Notes: generated from the letters alone by a model not told the origin. A DNA stretch of 64,000 nt from Janthinobacterium sp. PC23-8 (GCF_002250505.1 NZ_NJGY01000004.1:361672-425671); one strand, 5' to 3'. Numbered from the stretch's first letter, positions 17,194 through 27,000 are shown. Program-made: numbers and translations.

Positions 17194-19347
17194 ATGAACC
17201 TGTTCCAGGACGCGGCTGAACGCCTGGCAGCGCTGCTCGGCGACAGGCAGGGCGACCGCCTGCTGCGCCTGCACTTTCCGCAGGGCGACGCGCCCGCTGG
17301 CGCGCTGCTGCTGGCCAACGCCCTCGACGCCAGCGAAAGCCTGTCGCGCGACTTTTCCTATGTAGTGGAAGTGCTGTCCGATAACGCTTCCATTCCACTG
17401 ACGGAACTGATGGGCAAGATGGTCAGCATCGAACTGGTGCGCGAAGACGGCAGCCTGCGCTACTTCAACGGCCATGTATTCGAGTTCCGCTTCCTGCGCA
17501 CCGACGGCGGCTTCGCCTTCTATGAAATGGTGCTCGGTCCCTGGCTGCGCCACTTGCGCCTGCGCCACAACAACGTCGCCTTCCACGGCAAGACGGTGGC
17601 GGACCTGACGGAACTGGTCTTCAACGACTATCTGATGCGCGACTACAGGCTGGCCGCCGGCGGCCCGGACCCGCTCATCACGTATATTTGCCAGTACAAC
17701 GAAAGCGACCACAACCTGCTGCACCGCCACTGGGAGCAGCTGGGCTGGCACTATCGTTATGAACATCGGCGCGATGGTCATACGCTCTGGCTATCCGACG
17801 ATACGATCAGTAGCTGGCCCATCGATGGCGAAATCAGCAGCATGCCCTTCCAGCACCAGGCCGGCAGCCTGGAAGACGATGGCGTGCACGACTGGAGCCC
17901 GGTGCGGCGCATGGCGCCGGGCAAGATGACGCTGGCCAGCTTCAACTTCAAGAATCCGCGCAGCGCCCGCGCCAGCGGCGACTCGCTGAACCGGCAAGGC
18001 GCCGTGCCGCAGCTGGAAGTGTATGAAAACACGGGCAGCTACGGCTTTAAAAATATCGACGATGGCGAACTGCTGGCCCGGCGGCGCATGGAAGAGATCG
18101 ACGCGCAAGGCCAGTTGTATGAGGCGCACGGCAACGACCGCACGGCCCAGCCCGGCCGCTGGTTCACCTTGAGCGGCCATTTCAATGGCGGCGCCGGCAA
18201 GGCCGCTGCCGAATACCTGATCGTCTCCGTACGCCACCACGCCAGCAATAACTACCAGCAAGGCCGCAACGCCACCTCGCACTACAGCAACAGTTTTACC
18301 TGCCTGCCGCGCGACACGCCCTGGCGCCCGGGCCGCCATTTCCACAGCCACGAAGTGCGCATAGCCGGCGTGCAAACGGCAACCGTGGTCGGCCCGCCCG
18401 GCGAGGACATCCATACCGACGGCTACGGCAGGGTCAAAGTGCAGTTCCACTGGGACCGCCTGGGCGCCTTCGACGACAAGAGTTCGCCCTGGATACGGGT
18501 CGTCTCCAGCTGGGCCGGCGCCAACTTCGGCCACATCAGCCTGCCAAGGGTCGGCATGGAAGTGGTGGTGCAGTTTTTGGACGGCAATGTCTCCATGCCC
18601 ATCATTATCGGCTGCGTCTACAACGCCCGCAATATGCCGCCCTGGGACCTGCCCGCCAACAAGACCCAGAGCGGCATGCTGAGCCGTTCGTCAAAGAGCG
18701 GCACGTCATCGCACGCCAACGCGCTGCGCTTCGAGGATCGCAAGGGCGCGGAGGAGCTGTGGCTGCACGCCGAAAAAGACCAGCGCATCGAAGTCGAACA
18801 CGATGAATCGCACTGGGTCGGCAACGACCGCAGGAAAACCATTGACCGCGATGAGGTAGTGCAGGTCAAGCGCGACCGCACGGAAACGGTGGGGCACGAT
18901 GAGACCATTACCATCCACAACAACCGCAAGGAAACGGTCGACCGCGATGAGCATATCGACATCGGCGGCAACCGCCGCGAACACGTGCACGGCAACGAGC
19001 AGGTGCAGATCGACGGTTATCGCTCGGAGCGGGTCAAGCTGGCCAAGGAGGAGAGCATCGGCCTGGCCAAGACATTGACCGTTGGCGCGGCTTACCAGAC
19101 CACCGTGATCGGCGCCATGAATACCACCGTGGTACTGGCGCAAACGGAACAGGTGGGCATGGCGAAAGACGTGAGCGTCGGCGCCGCCAGCACTTTGACG
19201 GCCGGCGACTCCCACACCGTCACCGTGGGCACGTCCACCATCACGATCACGCCCGGGCGCATCGAACTGGCCGCCGACGAAATCATCATCCGTGGCCGCA
19301 GCAAGGTGCAGCTGCACGGCGACGATATCGACAACAACCCGGGCTGA
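17194..19347 (+). CDS. vgrG: type VI secretion spike protein VgrG (TssI)
   Basis: The start at 17194 follows a consensus AGGAGG and gives 717 aa; the frame back to 17113 lacks a ribosome-binding site. The gp27-like part (about 1-370) is followed by the gp5 OB fold (GRVKVQFHWDRLG, then SSPWIRVVSSWAGANFG, then GMEVVVQFLDGN). The needle is built of repeats such as DRDEVVQVKRDRTETVGHDE and DIGGNRREHVHGNEQV, and the protein ends HGDDIDNNPG. No extra effector domain is present. It is followed at once by the DUF2169 adaptor and Rhs effector that it likely carries. Confidence 0.93.
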   Translation: MNLFQDAAERLAALLGDRQGDRLLRLHFPQGDAPAGALLLANALDASESLSRDFSYVVEVLSDNASIPLTELMGKMVSIELVREDGSLRYFNGHVFEFRFLRTDGGFAFYEMVLGPWLRHLRLRHNNVAFHGKTVADLTELVFNDYLMRDYRLAAGGPDPLITYICQYNESDHNLLHRHWEQLGWHYRYEHRRDGHTLWLSDDTISSWPIDGEISSMPFQHQAGSLEDDGVHDWSPVRRMAPGKMTLASFNFKNPRSARASGDSLNRQGAVPQLEVYENTGSYGFKNIDDGELLARRRMEEIDAQGQLYEAHGNDRTAQPGRWFTLSGHFNGGAGKAAAEYLIVSVRHHASNNYQQGRNATSHYSNSFTCLPRDTPWRPGRHFHSHEVRIAGVQTATVVGPPGEDIHTDGYGRVKVQFHWDRLGAFDDKSSPWIRVVSSWAGANFGHISLPRVGMEVVVQFLDGNVSMPIIIGCVYNARNMPPWDLPANKTQSGMLSRSSKSGTSSHANALRFEDRKGAEELWLHAEKDQRIEVEHDESHWVGNDRRKTIDRDEVVQVKRDRTETVGHDETITIHNNRKETVDRDEHIDIGGNRREHVHGNEQVQIDGYRSERVKLAKEESIGLAKTLTVGAAYQTTVIGAMNTTVVLAQTEQVGMAKDVSVGAASTLTAGDSHTVTVGTSTITITPGRIELAADEIIIRGRSKVQLHGDDIDNNPG

Positions 19348-19349
19348 CC

Positions 19350-20633
19350 ATGAGCGCACCGGGCACGCCGCATTTCAATATTGCCAACCTGGTTTTCGAC
19401 AATCGTACGGCGCATGCGGCCAGCCAGTTCGACATGGTCGACCAGTTCGGCGCAGCGTTTCATGTTGTCGTGGCGCGCGTGGCTTACACGCTTGGCGATT
19501 GCGGCGCCGATGGCATGGCCAGCCTGAATGCGCTATCCCTGCCCGCGCCCTTGCTGACCGAAGACCGCCACCTCGATGGCGACACACAGGGCGGCACCGT
19601 GCAGGAAAGCGATTTTGCGCCGTACAAGCCGCGCTGCGACGTGATCGTCAATGGCGCGGCCCATGCGCCGCAGGGCCTGGCGATGGGGCAGTTCCTCGTC
19701 AATCTCAGAGTAAGTGCAGGCGCAAAACTCTTGATCGACAAGACGCTGCAGGTATGCGGCGAGCGTTTCTTTCGCAGGAAAAGCATCGTCAAACGCCTGC
19801 TGCAGGGCTGTGCCAGGGTCGCCACCCTGGGACTGCTGCGGCCGAACCCGTGGCGCTTGAGCCCCCATGAAAAATTTGTGCAGTTGCCGCTGCACTATGC
19901 GTTTGCCTGTGGCGGCCAATGCCGGCTCGATACCAGGGACGGCAAGCGGCACGAATCCTGCGACAGCAACCCGCTGGGACGCGGCTTTGCGCGGCACTGG
20001 TACCTGGACGCGCAACAACTCACCACGGTCCCCGCGCCGCGTATTTTCTATCCGAAACAACCGTGTACCGCCGAACAATTCTGGCAAGGCATGGCCGGCA
20101 AGGACTTGCCACCGCCGGCCGGGCTGGCGCCGATTGGCCGCGGCTGGCTGCCGCGCCGCACTTTGGCCGGCAGCATCAGGGAAAAGGAACAATGGGACCG
20201 GGACGAAGTCCCCATGCTGCCGGAAGACTTCGATTTTGCGTACTGGAATTGTGCGCCGGCCGACCAGCAATGTGCGCATCTGGCCGGGCTGGAGCAATTT
20301 ACCCTCACCAATCTGTGCCGCCACGATCATCCGGCCGCGCGCGCCGACCGCATCGGCAACACCGTGCTGCGCTTTGCCTTGCCGCAGCAGGCGCTGTTCC
20401 TGCTGCTGGCCGATGCGCACGACAAGCTGCTGGTGCTGCGCCTGAAAATCGACACGGTGCTGATCGATACCGATGCGGGCACCGTTGAACTGGTCTGGCG
20501 CGCGATCGTGCCGGCCGACGCCGGCCAGGTCGCGGCGCGCCTGATGCATGTTACCGAGCCGGAGCAGATCGCCCGGGTCGAGTTGCTCGAACAAGCCCAG
20601 CAAGCGCTGGCCGGGGACGCCCATGACGAATGA
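19350..20633 (+). CDS. DUF2169 domain protein, T6SS effector adaptor
   Basis: The 427-aa protein carries a DUF2169 domain in its N-terminal part (NIANLVFDNRTAHAASQFDM, then VVVARVAYTLGD, then DFAPYKPRCDVIVNGAAHAP). DUF2169 proteins lie between vgrG and PAAR/Rhs effector genes and are thought to load the effector onto VgrG. The gene starts 2 bp after vgrG and overlaps the rhs start by 11 bp, so the three are expressed together. Confidence 0.88.
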   Translation: MSAPGTPHFNIANLVFDNRTAHAASQFDMVDQFGAAFHVVVARVAYTLGDCGADGMASLNALSLPAPLLTEDRHLDGDTQGGTVQESDFAPYKPRCDVIVNGAAHAPQGLAMGQFLVNLRVSAGAKLLIDKTLQVCGERFFRRKSIVKRLLQGCARVATLGLLRPNPWRLSPHEKFVQLPLHYAFACGGQCRLDTRDGKRHESCDSNPLGRGFARHWYLDAQQLTTVPAPRIFYPKQPCTAEQFWQGMAGKDLPPPAGLAPIGRGWLPRRTLAGSIREKEQWDRDEVPMLPEDFDFAYWNCAPADQQCAHLAGLEQFTLTNLCRHDHPAARADRIGNTVLRFALPQQALFLLLADAHDKLLVLRLKIDTVLIDTDAGTVELVWRAIVPADAGQVAARLMHVTEPEQIARVELLEQAQQALAGDAHDE

Positions 20634-23600
20634 AACCGTCACAAAATCGGCGCGCTTCTACTGCGTCAGCCTGACGCCCGACATCTGCAAGACGCCGGTC
20701 GGCTCCAGCACGCCACCGCTGCCCTATACCATTATCGGCGAATTTTCCGGCGCACAAAATGCCTCGCCCAACGTCAAGTCGCATAGCGAGCCGGTGATCC
20801 TGCACCAGCGCAGCACCATTCCCAGCGTCACCGGCGACGCACCGGGCAAGGCCGGCGGCATCAAGAGCGGCACGGTGGGCAAGCAGGTCGACACCAAGGT
20901 GGCCAGCCCCATCCACCACGCCAATGGCGCCGACCTGGTGCAGGTGGGGCGCGAAGTGTGGATGAATGCGCGCAATACGGTGGGCAAGATTTATGAGCGC
21001 GGTGGCGAGGTGGCAAGGCCGGCACTGGCAGCCTTGGGCCAGAAGGTGCAAGAGCTGGCGCAAGACTACAAGAATCATGGCTCGAAAAAAATGCATGGCG
21101 CGGCAGAAGACATGGTGGAGGCGGGCGGCACCGTCCTGACCGGCAGCGCAGTGGTGGGTGTGGCCGGCGCGGCGGTTGCGGCAACCGGTGTTGGCCTGCC
21201 GGCCGCCGCCGCGATGGAAACAGCGGCGGCAAGCGGCGCGGTCGTCGGTGGCGCAACGGTCGCTGGCGGCACCGCCGTGGAGGCCTCGGCCACGGTGCTG
21301 GACCAGGCGGCTGACTATATTTTGACCGGCAAGACACCGGATGTGCTCGATACCGCAGCAACGCTCGGCATCAATGCGGCAGATGCGCTGCTGCAAAACC
21401 TTGTGTTGAGCAAAATTCCAGGCAGCAAGCTGCTCAGTCAATTCCTGGGCAAAAAACTCGCACCGTCGATCAAGAAAATCAAGGACAGGCTGGCAGGTAA
21501 AAAACCGGCCAAGCCGCCGCCCCAGTTTGACAAGCCGCCACCCGGCGGCGATGACGGCAAAAGCCGTGGCAAGAAAGAACCCAAATCCGAGGCGCCGTCC
21601 GATTGCTGCCCGAAAAATAGCGGCCCCGGCAACAAGCCGGCCAAGAGCCGCAAACCCGTGCATTTCGGTACCGGCCAGGAAATCCTGTACCAGACCGACT
21701 TCGCGCTGGAAGGCGCCATTCCCATCGTCTGGACCCGCTGCTACCGCTCCGGCGCCGACTGCGAAGACCAGGGCTTGCTGGGCGCGCGCTGGGCCACGCC
21801 CTACACCACCGCCTTGTCCGTGTGCGCCGCCGGCATCGTCTACCACGACGACAGCGGCCGCGCCCTGCGCCTGCCGTCGCTGTCTATCGGCCAGCAGCAC
21901 GACAACCGCAAGGAAGGTTTTGTGCTGTCGCGCGACAGCGCCGATCTATTTACCGTGCTGTGGCGCGACGGCAGCCGCGACCGCTACGCACGTGGTGCAG
22001 AAGGGTGGCTGCCGCATGGCTACGATGGCGTCAACGCCATGCTGGCGCCAACGGCGCCGGTCGAGACAGAACGCTTTGAGCTGGTCCGCAGCGAAGGACG
22101 TGACGGCCGCGGCGTCAGCATAACGCGCTTTCCCGATGCCAAAGCGGGCGCCGTGCTGCTGCGCCTGTGCACCGATGACGAAGCCATGGTCGAGGCCATG
22201 CGCGCGGACGAACACTTGCCAATGCGCATCGGCAGCGTCGAGGAAGTGCTGCGTGACGGCAGCCGCGTCTGCCATGTGCGCTACCGCTATGGCGCCGATA
22301 TCGGCACTGGCGAAGAGGCAAGGCGCTTCGATCTGGTCAGCCAGGAAAATGTACTGGGCGACGCGCGCCACTACAGCTATCGCCACCATCTGCTGACCGC
22401 CTGCACCAGCTACACGGGTTTTGCGTACGAACTCGAATGGATCAGCCTGGACGCCCTGCGGGCGCGCTGGGGCGGCAACCGCTTGAGCGACCGTGAGTTG
22501 CTGGAAGCGTATCCGATTACCGTGAACAACAGCTACCAGGCCCGCGCCACCGCCACGCGGGCCGGCGATGGCGGCGAACGCACGCAGATAGCCTACCTTG
22601 ATGCCGATACCAGCCGCGTCACGGAAAACGGCAGCACGCGCGACTATGTGTTTGACGCCAACTGGCTGATCACCGAAGTGCGCCGTATCGAGCATGGCCA
22701 GGCGGTGCCGCTGGGCCGGCGCGAGTGGGACCGCGACGGCATGCTGCTGGCCGACATCGACGCCAACGGCGCCGCCACGCGCTATGCCTACGACGCCTTT
22801 GGTAACCTGGTCAGCAGTACCGACGCCCTCGGCCACCGCAGCACGATCGCCTACGACGAGCACCATCAGCCGGTGCGCTTTACCGATGCGCTGGGCAACA
22901 GCACGCACAGGGTCTACGACAGCGTGGGCCGCCCGGTCAGCATGACCGATGCGCTGGGCCACGTCACGCAGTGCCGCTACAACCAGCGCGGCCAGCTCAG
23001 CGAACTGATAGACGCCAAAGGCGGCAGCAAGCGATTGCGCTACAACCGGCAAGGCTTGCTCACCGCTTACACGGATTGCTCGGGCCACACCAGCGAATAT
23101 GCGTACGACAAGCAAGGGCGCTTGATCTCCATGCAGGACGCGATGGGCCACGCCACGACCCATGACTATGACGCCCTGGGCCGGCTGATACGGCTCGTGT
23201 CGCCCGGCGGTGCAAGCGAGCAATACCGCTACGACGCCGACGGCAACCTGGTGCTGCACACGGACGCCGCCGGTCACCAGACGCACTACCGCTACAACGG
23301 CCAGGGCCTGCCCGTCGAACGCACGGACGCCATCGGCCAGAGCTTGCGCTACCGTTATGACGACGCGCTGCAACTGACCGAGTTGATCAACGCCAAGGGA
23401 GAAAGCTATCGCCTGTGCTACCACGCCGAAGGCTGGCTGGCAGCGGAAATCGGTTTCGATGGCAAGCGTACCGACTACAGTTATGACCGCGCCGGCAATC
23501 TGACCGCCTTTCAAAGCGGCGCGCAGCGCACGCAACTGCTGCGCGATGCGCTGGGCCTGCTGCAGGCCAAGACCACGGCGGACGGCGTGGTGCGCTACGC

Positions 23601-25398
23601 CTACGATGCGCTCGGCCGCTTGACGGCGGTGTCGTCGCCGCAAGCGGAGCAGCGCTTCTTCCACGATGCACTGGGCCAGCTGATCGAAGAGCGCAGCAGC
23701 TACTTCCTGCAATCCCTGCCCGCCACCGGCAGGCTGCCCAACGCCCCGCGCACGCCGGACGCCAGCGTTGTCATGACGCACGCTTATGACGAGCTGGGCA
23801 ACCGCATCCAGACCATCCTGCCGAACGGCCGGCGCATCGATACCCTGCGCTACGGTTCCGGCCACTGGCATGGCGTACTGTGGCAGGGCCAGACCGTGGT
23901 CGACGTCGAACGCGACAGCCTGCACCGCGAAAAACAGCGCACCCTGGGCAACAGCGGCCTGGTCGCCACGCGCCAGTACGACGCCCAATCGCGGCTCACG
24001 CAAATGACCCTGGCGCGCGGCCTCGATGCGCCCTCTCCCCTGCGCGAGCGCCGCTTTCACTACGACGACTCCGGCAACCTGACCACCATCGCCCAGACCG
24101 GACAGACGGCAAACGGACCACTGGGCAAGCTCCACTACACCTACGACCCGGTAGGCCAATTGCTGTCGGCCGTGCAACCGGGCCTGGTGGAACGCTTCGC
24201 CTTCGACCCCGCCGGCAATATGATCGACGCCGCCCCTGCTCCGGGTGCCCAGCTCGCCGCCATCACCGGCAACCTGCTGCGCACCTTCGGCGACTTCAGC
24301 TACGACTACGACGAACAGGGCAACACCACGCGCAAGCGCTTCCACCCGCCCGGCAGGCAATCGGCCTGGAGCGACCTGCAACTGGAATACGACGCCGAAA
24401 ACCGCATCAGCCACGCCACGCGCACGCAGCGCCAGACCCGCCACCGCGCCGAATACTTCTACGACGCTTTCAGCCGCCGCATCGCCAAGCGGGTTGCTGT
24501 GGAGCAGTGGGGCAACAGACAAAACATCGAAACAGATTCCGCTGCGATCAACGCCACCACTACGACATTTTTTGTGTGGGACGGAGATAAATTAGTGCAG
24601 GAACTACACCAGCTGGCAACGGTCACATTTCTTTATGAGCCAGACACTTTTGTGCCATTGGCAAATGTAGTATCTACTGAAGTCTACAATACTAGATTGA
24701 CAGCATCACAACCGGTCGAGACCTGCTATTTCCCCTTCAATACGGAAAAAATCAATCTTCAATCAAGGATCGACTCACAAACATCAAGCGAAAAGTTATT
24801 TAATCAATATGATCAACAAGCTCAGTTGGGCGCTAATGAAAGTATCAGTCACTACAACTGCGATCATTTGGGCACGCCGCGTGAACTATTTGACGAACAA
24901 GGAATATTGGTTTGGGGTGCGCGATACAAGGCTTGGGGGAATCTTTTCCAAGAGTATAGTAAGATCATCGGCCAACCGTTACGATTTCAAGGTCAGTATA
25001 AAGATGAAGAAACTGGACTATATTTCAATCGCTCAAGATTTTATGATCCCGATACTGCAAAATATTTAACTCCAGACCTCATAGGTCTCCTCGGAGGAAT
25101 CAATATTTACCGTTATGCTGAAGGAAACCCTGTTAACAATATTGACCCCAAAGGGTTAGCAGCAGGTCGGTTACCACCACAACCTAAGCCTAAACCAGGG
25201 ATTCCACAAAAGCCTATTCCGGAGCAAGTACCTCCTCCTACCCCAAGTAAACCGTCATGCGATGTGGTTTTTAAACTCTGCTTGGCAGCATGCGTAAAAA
25301 AATGTCCGGGTCCAGTTGTAGTTAAAGCAGGAGTCTGCGGTATCAGCTGCATTATCGTTTTTCTAACTTGCAAAAATTCAAATGATTCAAATGACTAA
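20623..25398 (+). CDS. PAAR-like (DUF4150) Rhs polymorphic effector
   Basis: The start at 20623 (MTNETVTKSARFYC; 1,591 aa) overlaps the DUF2169 gene. An N-terminal DUF4150/PAAR-like domain (about 1-130) includes CKTPVGSSTPPLPYTIIG. An Ala/Gly-rich hydrophobic stretch (about 165-290) follows, then an Rhs entry domain (HFGTGQEILYQTDFALEG) and many YD repeats. The core ends ETGLYFNRSRFYDPDTAKYL then IYRYAEGNPVNNIDPKGL. The tip after DPKGL is only 79 aa: a Pro-rich linker, then a Cys-rich hydrophobic segment (CDVVFKLCLAACVKKC, then CGISCIIVFLTCK). GC content falls sharply from about 24,500, so the last ~290 codons appear exchanged. The toxin activity is unrecognised. Confidence 0.9.
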   Translation: MTNETVTKSARFYCVSLTPDICKTPVGSSTPPLPYTIIGEFSGAQNASPNVKSHSEPVILHQRSTIPSVTGDAPGKAGGIKSGTVGKQVDTKVASPIHHANGADLVQVGREVWMNARNTVGKIYERGGEVARPALAALGQKVQELAQDYKNHGSKKMHGAAEDMVEAGGTVLTGSAVVGVAGAAVAATGVGLPAAAAMETAAASGAVVGGATVAGGTAVEASATVLDQAADYILTGKTPDVLDTAATLGINAADALLQNLVLSKIPGSKLLSQFLGKKLAPSIKKIKDRLAGKKPAKPPPQFDKPPPGGDDGKSRGKKEPKSEAPSDCCPKNSGPGNKPAKSRKPVHFGTGQEILYQTDFALEGAIPIVWTRCYRSGADCEDQGLLGARWATPYTTALSVCAAGIVYHDDSGRALRLPSLSIGQQHDNRKEGFVLSRDSADLFTVLWRDGSRDRYARGAEGWLPHGYDGVNAMLAPTAPVETERFELVRSEGRDGRGVSITRFPDAKAGAVLLRLCTDDEAMVEAMRADEHLPMRIGSVEEVLRDGSRVCHVRYRYGADIGTGEEARRFDLVSQENVLGDARHYSYRHHLLTACTSYTGFAYELEWISLDALRARWGGNRLSDRELLEAYPITVNNSYQARATATRAGDGGERTQIAYLDADTSRVTENGSTRDYVFDANWLITEVRRIEHGQAVPLGRREWDRDGMLLADIDANGAATRYAYDAFGNLVSSTDALGHRSTIAYDEHHQPVRFTDALGNSTHRVYDSVGRPVSMTDALGHVTQCRYNQRGQLSELIDAKGGSKRLRYNRQGLLTAYTDCSGHTSEYAYDKQGRLISMQDAMGHATTHDYDALGRLIRLVSPGGASEQYRYDADGNLVLHTDAAGHQTHYRYNGQGLPVERTDAIGQSLRYRYDDALQLTELINAKGESYRLCYHAEGWLAAEIGFDGKRTDYSYDRAGNLTAFQSGAQRTQLLRDALGLLQAKTTADGVVRYAYDALGRLTAVSSPQAEQRFFHDALGQLIEERSSYFLQSLPATGRLPNAPRTPDASVVMTHAYDELGNRIQTILPNGRRIDTLRYGSGHWHGVLWQGQTVVDVERDSLHREKQRTLGNSGLVATRQYDAQSRLTQMTLARGLDAPSPLRERRFHYDDSGNLTTIAQTGQTANGPLGKLHYTYDPVGQLLSAVQPGLVERFAFDPAGNMIDAAPAPGAQLAAITGNLLRTFGDFSYDYDEQGNTTRKRFHPPGRQSAWSDLQLEYDAENRISHATRTQRQTRHRAEYFYDAFSRRIAKRVAVEQWGNRQNIETDSAAINATTTTFFVWDGDKLVQELHQLATVTFLYEPDTFVPLANVVSTEVYNTRLTASQPVETCYFPFNTEKINLQSRIDSQTSSEKLFNQYDQQAQLGANESISHYNCDHLGTPRELFDEQGILVWGARYKAWGNLFQEYSKIIGQPLRFQGQYKDEETGLYFNRSRFYDPDTAKYLTPDLIGLLGGINIYRYAEGNPVNNIDPKGLAAGRLPPQPKPKPGIPQKPIPEQVPPPTPSKPSCDVVFKLCLAACVKKCPGPVVVKAGVCGISCIIVFLTCKNSNDSND

Positions 25399-25399
25399 T

Positions 25400-25708
25400 A
25401 TGAAAATTTTCACCTATCCATATAAAAAATTTTTTTCGCATGTTAAATTTGAAATAAAAAAAGGAAATGATATTTACATTGAAATATCCAATTCATGGAA
25501 GACAAAATTAATTACAGCAGAAGTAATTAAATTAATTATCAATGAGGAGTCAGAAGAGAAAAGCTGGAAATTTGTTTTTTGCATGATCCTCAATCCCGGG
25601 TTTTTTTCTACTTATTTTTATGCGTATTCTGAAAACTATAGAATTGATCTCATTGACGAAAAAAAAAGATTGATAAAATTTTACAAAATAAAAAATATTG
25701 AAAATTAA
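25400..25708 (+). CDS. candidate immunity protein for the Rhs tip
   Basis: A 102-aa AT-rich gene begins one base after the rhs stop (ATG at 25400, MKIFTYPYKKFFSH); in-frame ATGs at 25382 and 25391 would overlap rhs. It contains alternating charged strands and one aromatic-rich segment (VFCMILNPGFFSTYFYAY). No family is recognised. Position directly after the toxin tip and shared low GC are the usual marks of a cognate immunity gene; the function is inferred from context only. Confidence 0.6.
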   Translation: MKIFTYPYKKFFSHVKFEIKKGNDIYIEISNSWKTKLITAEVIKLIINEESEEKSWKFVFCMILNPGFFSTYFYAYSENYRIDLIDEKKRLIKFYKIKNIEN

Positions 25709-26055
25709 AACAATATATAAAACATTAAACAAATATAAAATGAAATATTTTTACGCTGAAAACTTTGAGTGAATTTGCAATGACTTGGCGTTTTCAAAGA
25801 GCAAGCGCAACACTGGGTTAATTAACAGTGGTGGTTGGTGCTTGTAGCAACGTGATGTGCTGAGTATAAATGACGAGTGGCGATTCGTAATTGAGGCGGG
25901 CACACGGTCTGAATTGAGGCGGGCACACGGTCTGGTTTCTTGCAAAACCAAAAACATCAAAACTTGGAATTTGACTACCACTCCCAGTATCTGATCTTTT
26001 AAAAAATGGTTCATTAATAGAAGTGTTTCCATGCGGTCCAACACCGTGAGAAAAA
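25709..26055. other. AT-rich intergenic debris with mobile-element traces
   Basis: No intact gene is seen. The stretch holds the 23-bp tandem repeat at 25889-25934. Directly after it, about 36 bp (25936-25972) match, with about three mismatches, the segment of the 29552 pseudogene that encodes IFLAKPKTSEPGI. It is therefore a scrap of the same immunity-like gene family, cut off on its 5' side at the repeat. The GC-richer block around 25780-25935 looks foreign to the AT-rich surroundings. Confidence 0.45.
25889..25934. repeat. 23-bp perfect tandem duplication
   Basis: Two identical adjacent 23-bp copies (25889-25911 and 25912-25934) each contain GAGGCGGGCACACGG. The reverse complement begins with a GTGTGCCCGCC-type sequence that could be an insertion-sequence end. 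It may be the scar of an IS excision or of nested insertions; the family is not identified. Confidence 0.55.
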
Positions 26056-26277
26056 ATGAAAATTTCTGAAATTAAAAAAGAATTAAAATCAAAAAAAATC
26101 CCAGAATCAGCATATTCTATTAATAAAGTAAAAGAAGAAAGTTTATGCATTTTAAAAAGGAAAGAATTTTTTGAAATTTTTTACTACGAAAGAGGTCTAG
26201 AGAACAATAAAATCTCCTTTAAAGAAGAAGATGATGCCTGCAATTATTTCATTAACGAATTAAAATCTTGGTTTTAA
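26056..26277 (+). CDS. small acidic immunity-like protein
   Basis: The 73-aa protein starts MKISEIKKELKSKKIPESAY and continues CILKRKEFFEIFYYERGLEN and DDACNYFINELKSWF. The pattern ELK..IPE.AYS....(W/F)E.(F/Y)YYERG....F..E.DAC.YF resembles small Rhs/CDI-associated immunity proteins (Imm59-like is possible, not certain). A frameshifted paralogue lies at 28807-29035. It is AT-rich and on the rhs strand, consistent with a stored immunity gene. Confidence 0.6.
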   Translation: MKISEIKKELKSKKIPESAYSINKVKEESLCILKRKEFFEIFYYERGLENNKISFKEEDDACNYFINELKSWF

Positions 26278-26358
26278 TTAAAAGTTCAATATTTCATAAA
26301 AACAAATGGGGAATCACAAGGCAAAGCATATTGAAATAAAAAATGGAGTGCTAAAAAG

Positions 26359-27000
26359 ATGAAAAAATAAGAAATTGAAATTTTAAATAAAATAAAAATT
26401 GGAAAGACAAAAGATATTGAAATTATACTATCCGAATCGGAAGAAAAACCACTGACACACCAACAACTTTTAGAAATACTAAATCAAATTAAAAAAATAC
26501 GAACAAGAAAAAATATAAAAAGCTTGTTATGAAAAATAGCCTTGAAAAATAAACCAGTAGAGGAAATATTAGAATTCTCAATTGAAAAAATAAAAACATT
26601 ATCTAACGAAGAGGAGTACCCTTCAATATCGGAGGAATTGCGATTTTCCATATATTACTTAATCAACAAATCAAATAAAAATATTTTTCAAAAAACGGTA
26701 TCGAAACTATTGCAATCAAGATCGGGAGAAATACGATTGATCGTTTCCGAATACTATTTTGCGAAAAATCAACCAGAAAAATCCTTGCCAATAATAATTG
26801 AAATTTTAGATTCACTGAATATTGATCACAATGTTTCTGATGCGATTGACATGGACGTTGCACATTATGCAGACGCCCATATGCTTGAAACTTTAAAAAT
26901 TAATCATAGAAATAATGAGGTAAATATTTCGCAAGGATTAAAACACATAATTTCCGTTATGAAGACAGCTATTCTACACTCGACCAATCATGGATGCTAA
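26359..27000 (+). pseudogene. helical immunity-like gene with two in-frame stops
   Basis: A single frame of 214 codons runs from ATG 26359 to TAA 27000 but is interrupted by TAA at 26368 (codon 4) and TGA at 26530. Sequence on both sides reads as protein: EIEILNKIKIGKTKDIEIIL and LTHQQLLEILNQIKKIRTRK before the second stop, then KPVEEILEFSIEKIKTLSNE, RFSIYYLINKSNKNIFQKTV and EKSLPIIIEILDSLNIDHNV. The product would be an all-helical, HEAT-like protein. The only intact piece, from TTG 26542, would be 152 aa. The end coincides with an IS481 relic, so the natural C-terminus may also be lost. Confidence 0.65.

Noticed and set aside
21946..24522. 858-codon minus-strand frame inside rhs
   Set aside because: It mirrors the YD-repeat region and shows only antisense repeat composition.
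25818..26150. Minus-strand frame containing GVGPHGNTSINEPF
   Set aside because: It overlaps the tandem repeat and the start of a plus-strand gene, and part of it is antisense to a family scrap; no homology recognised.
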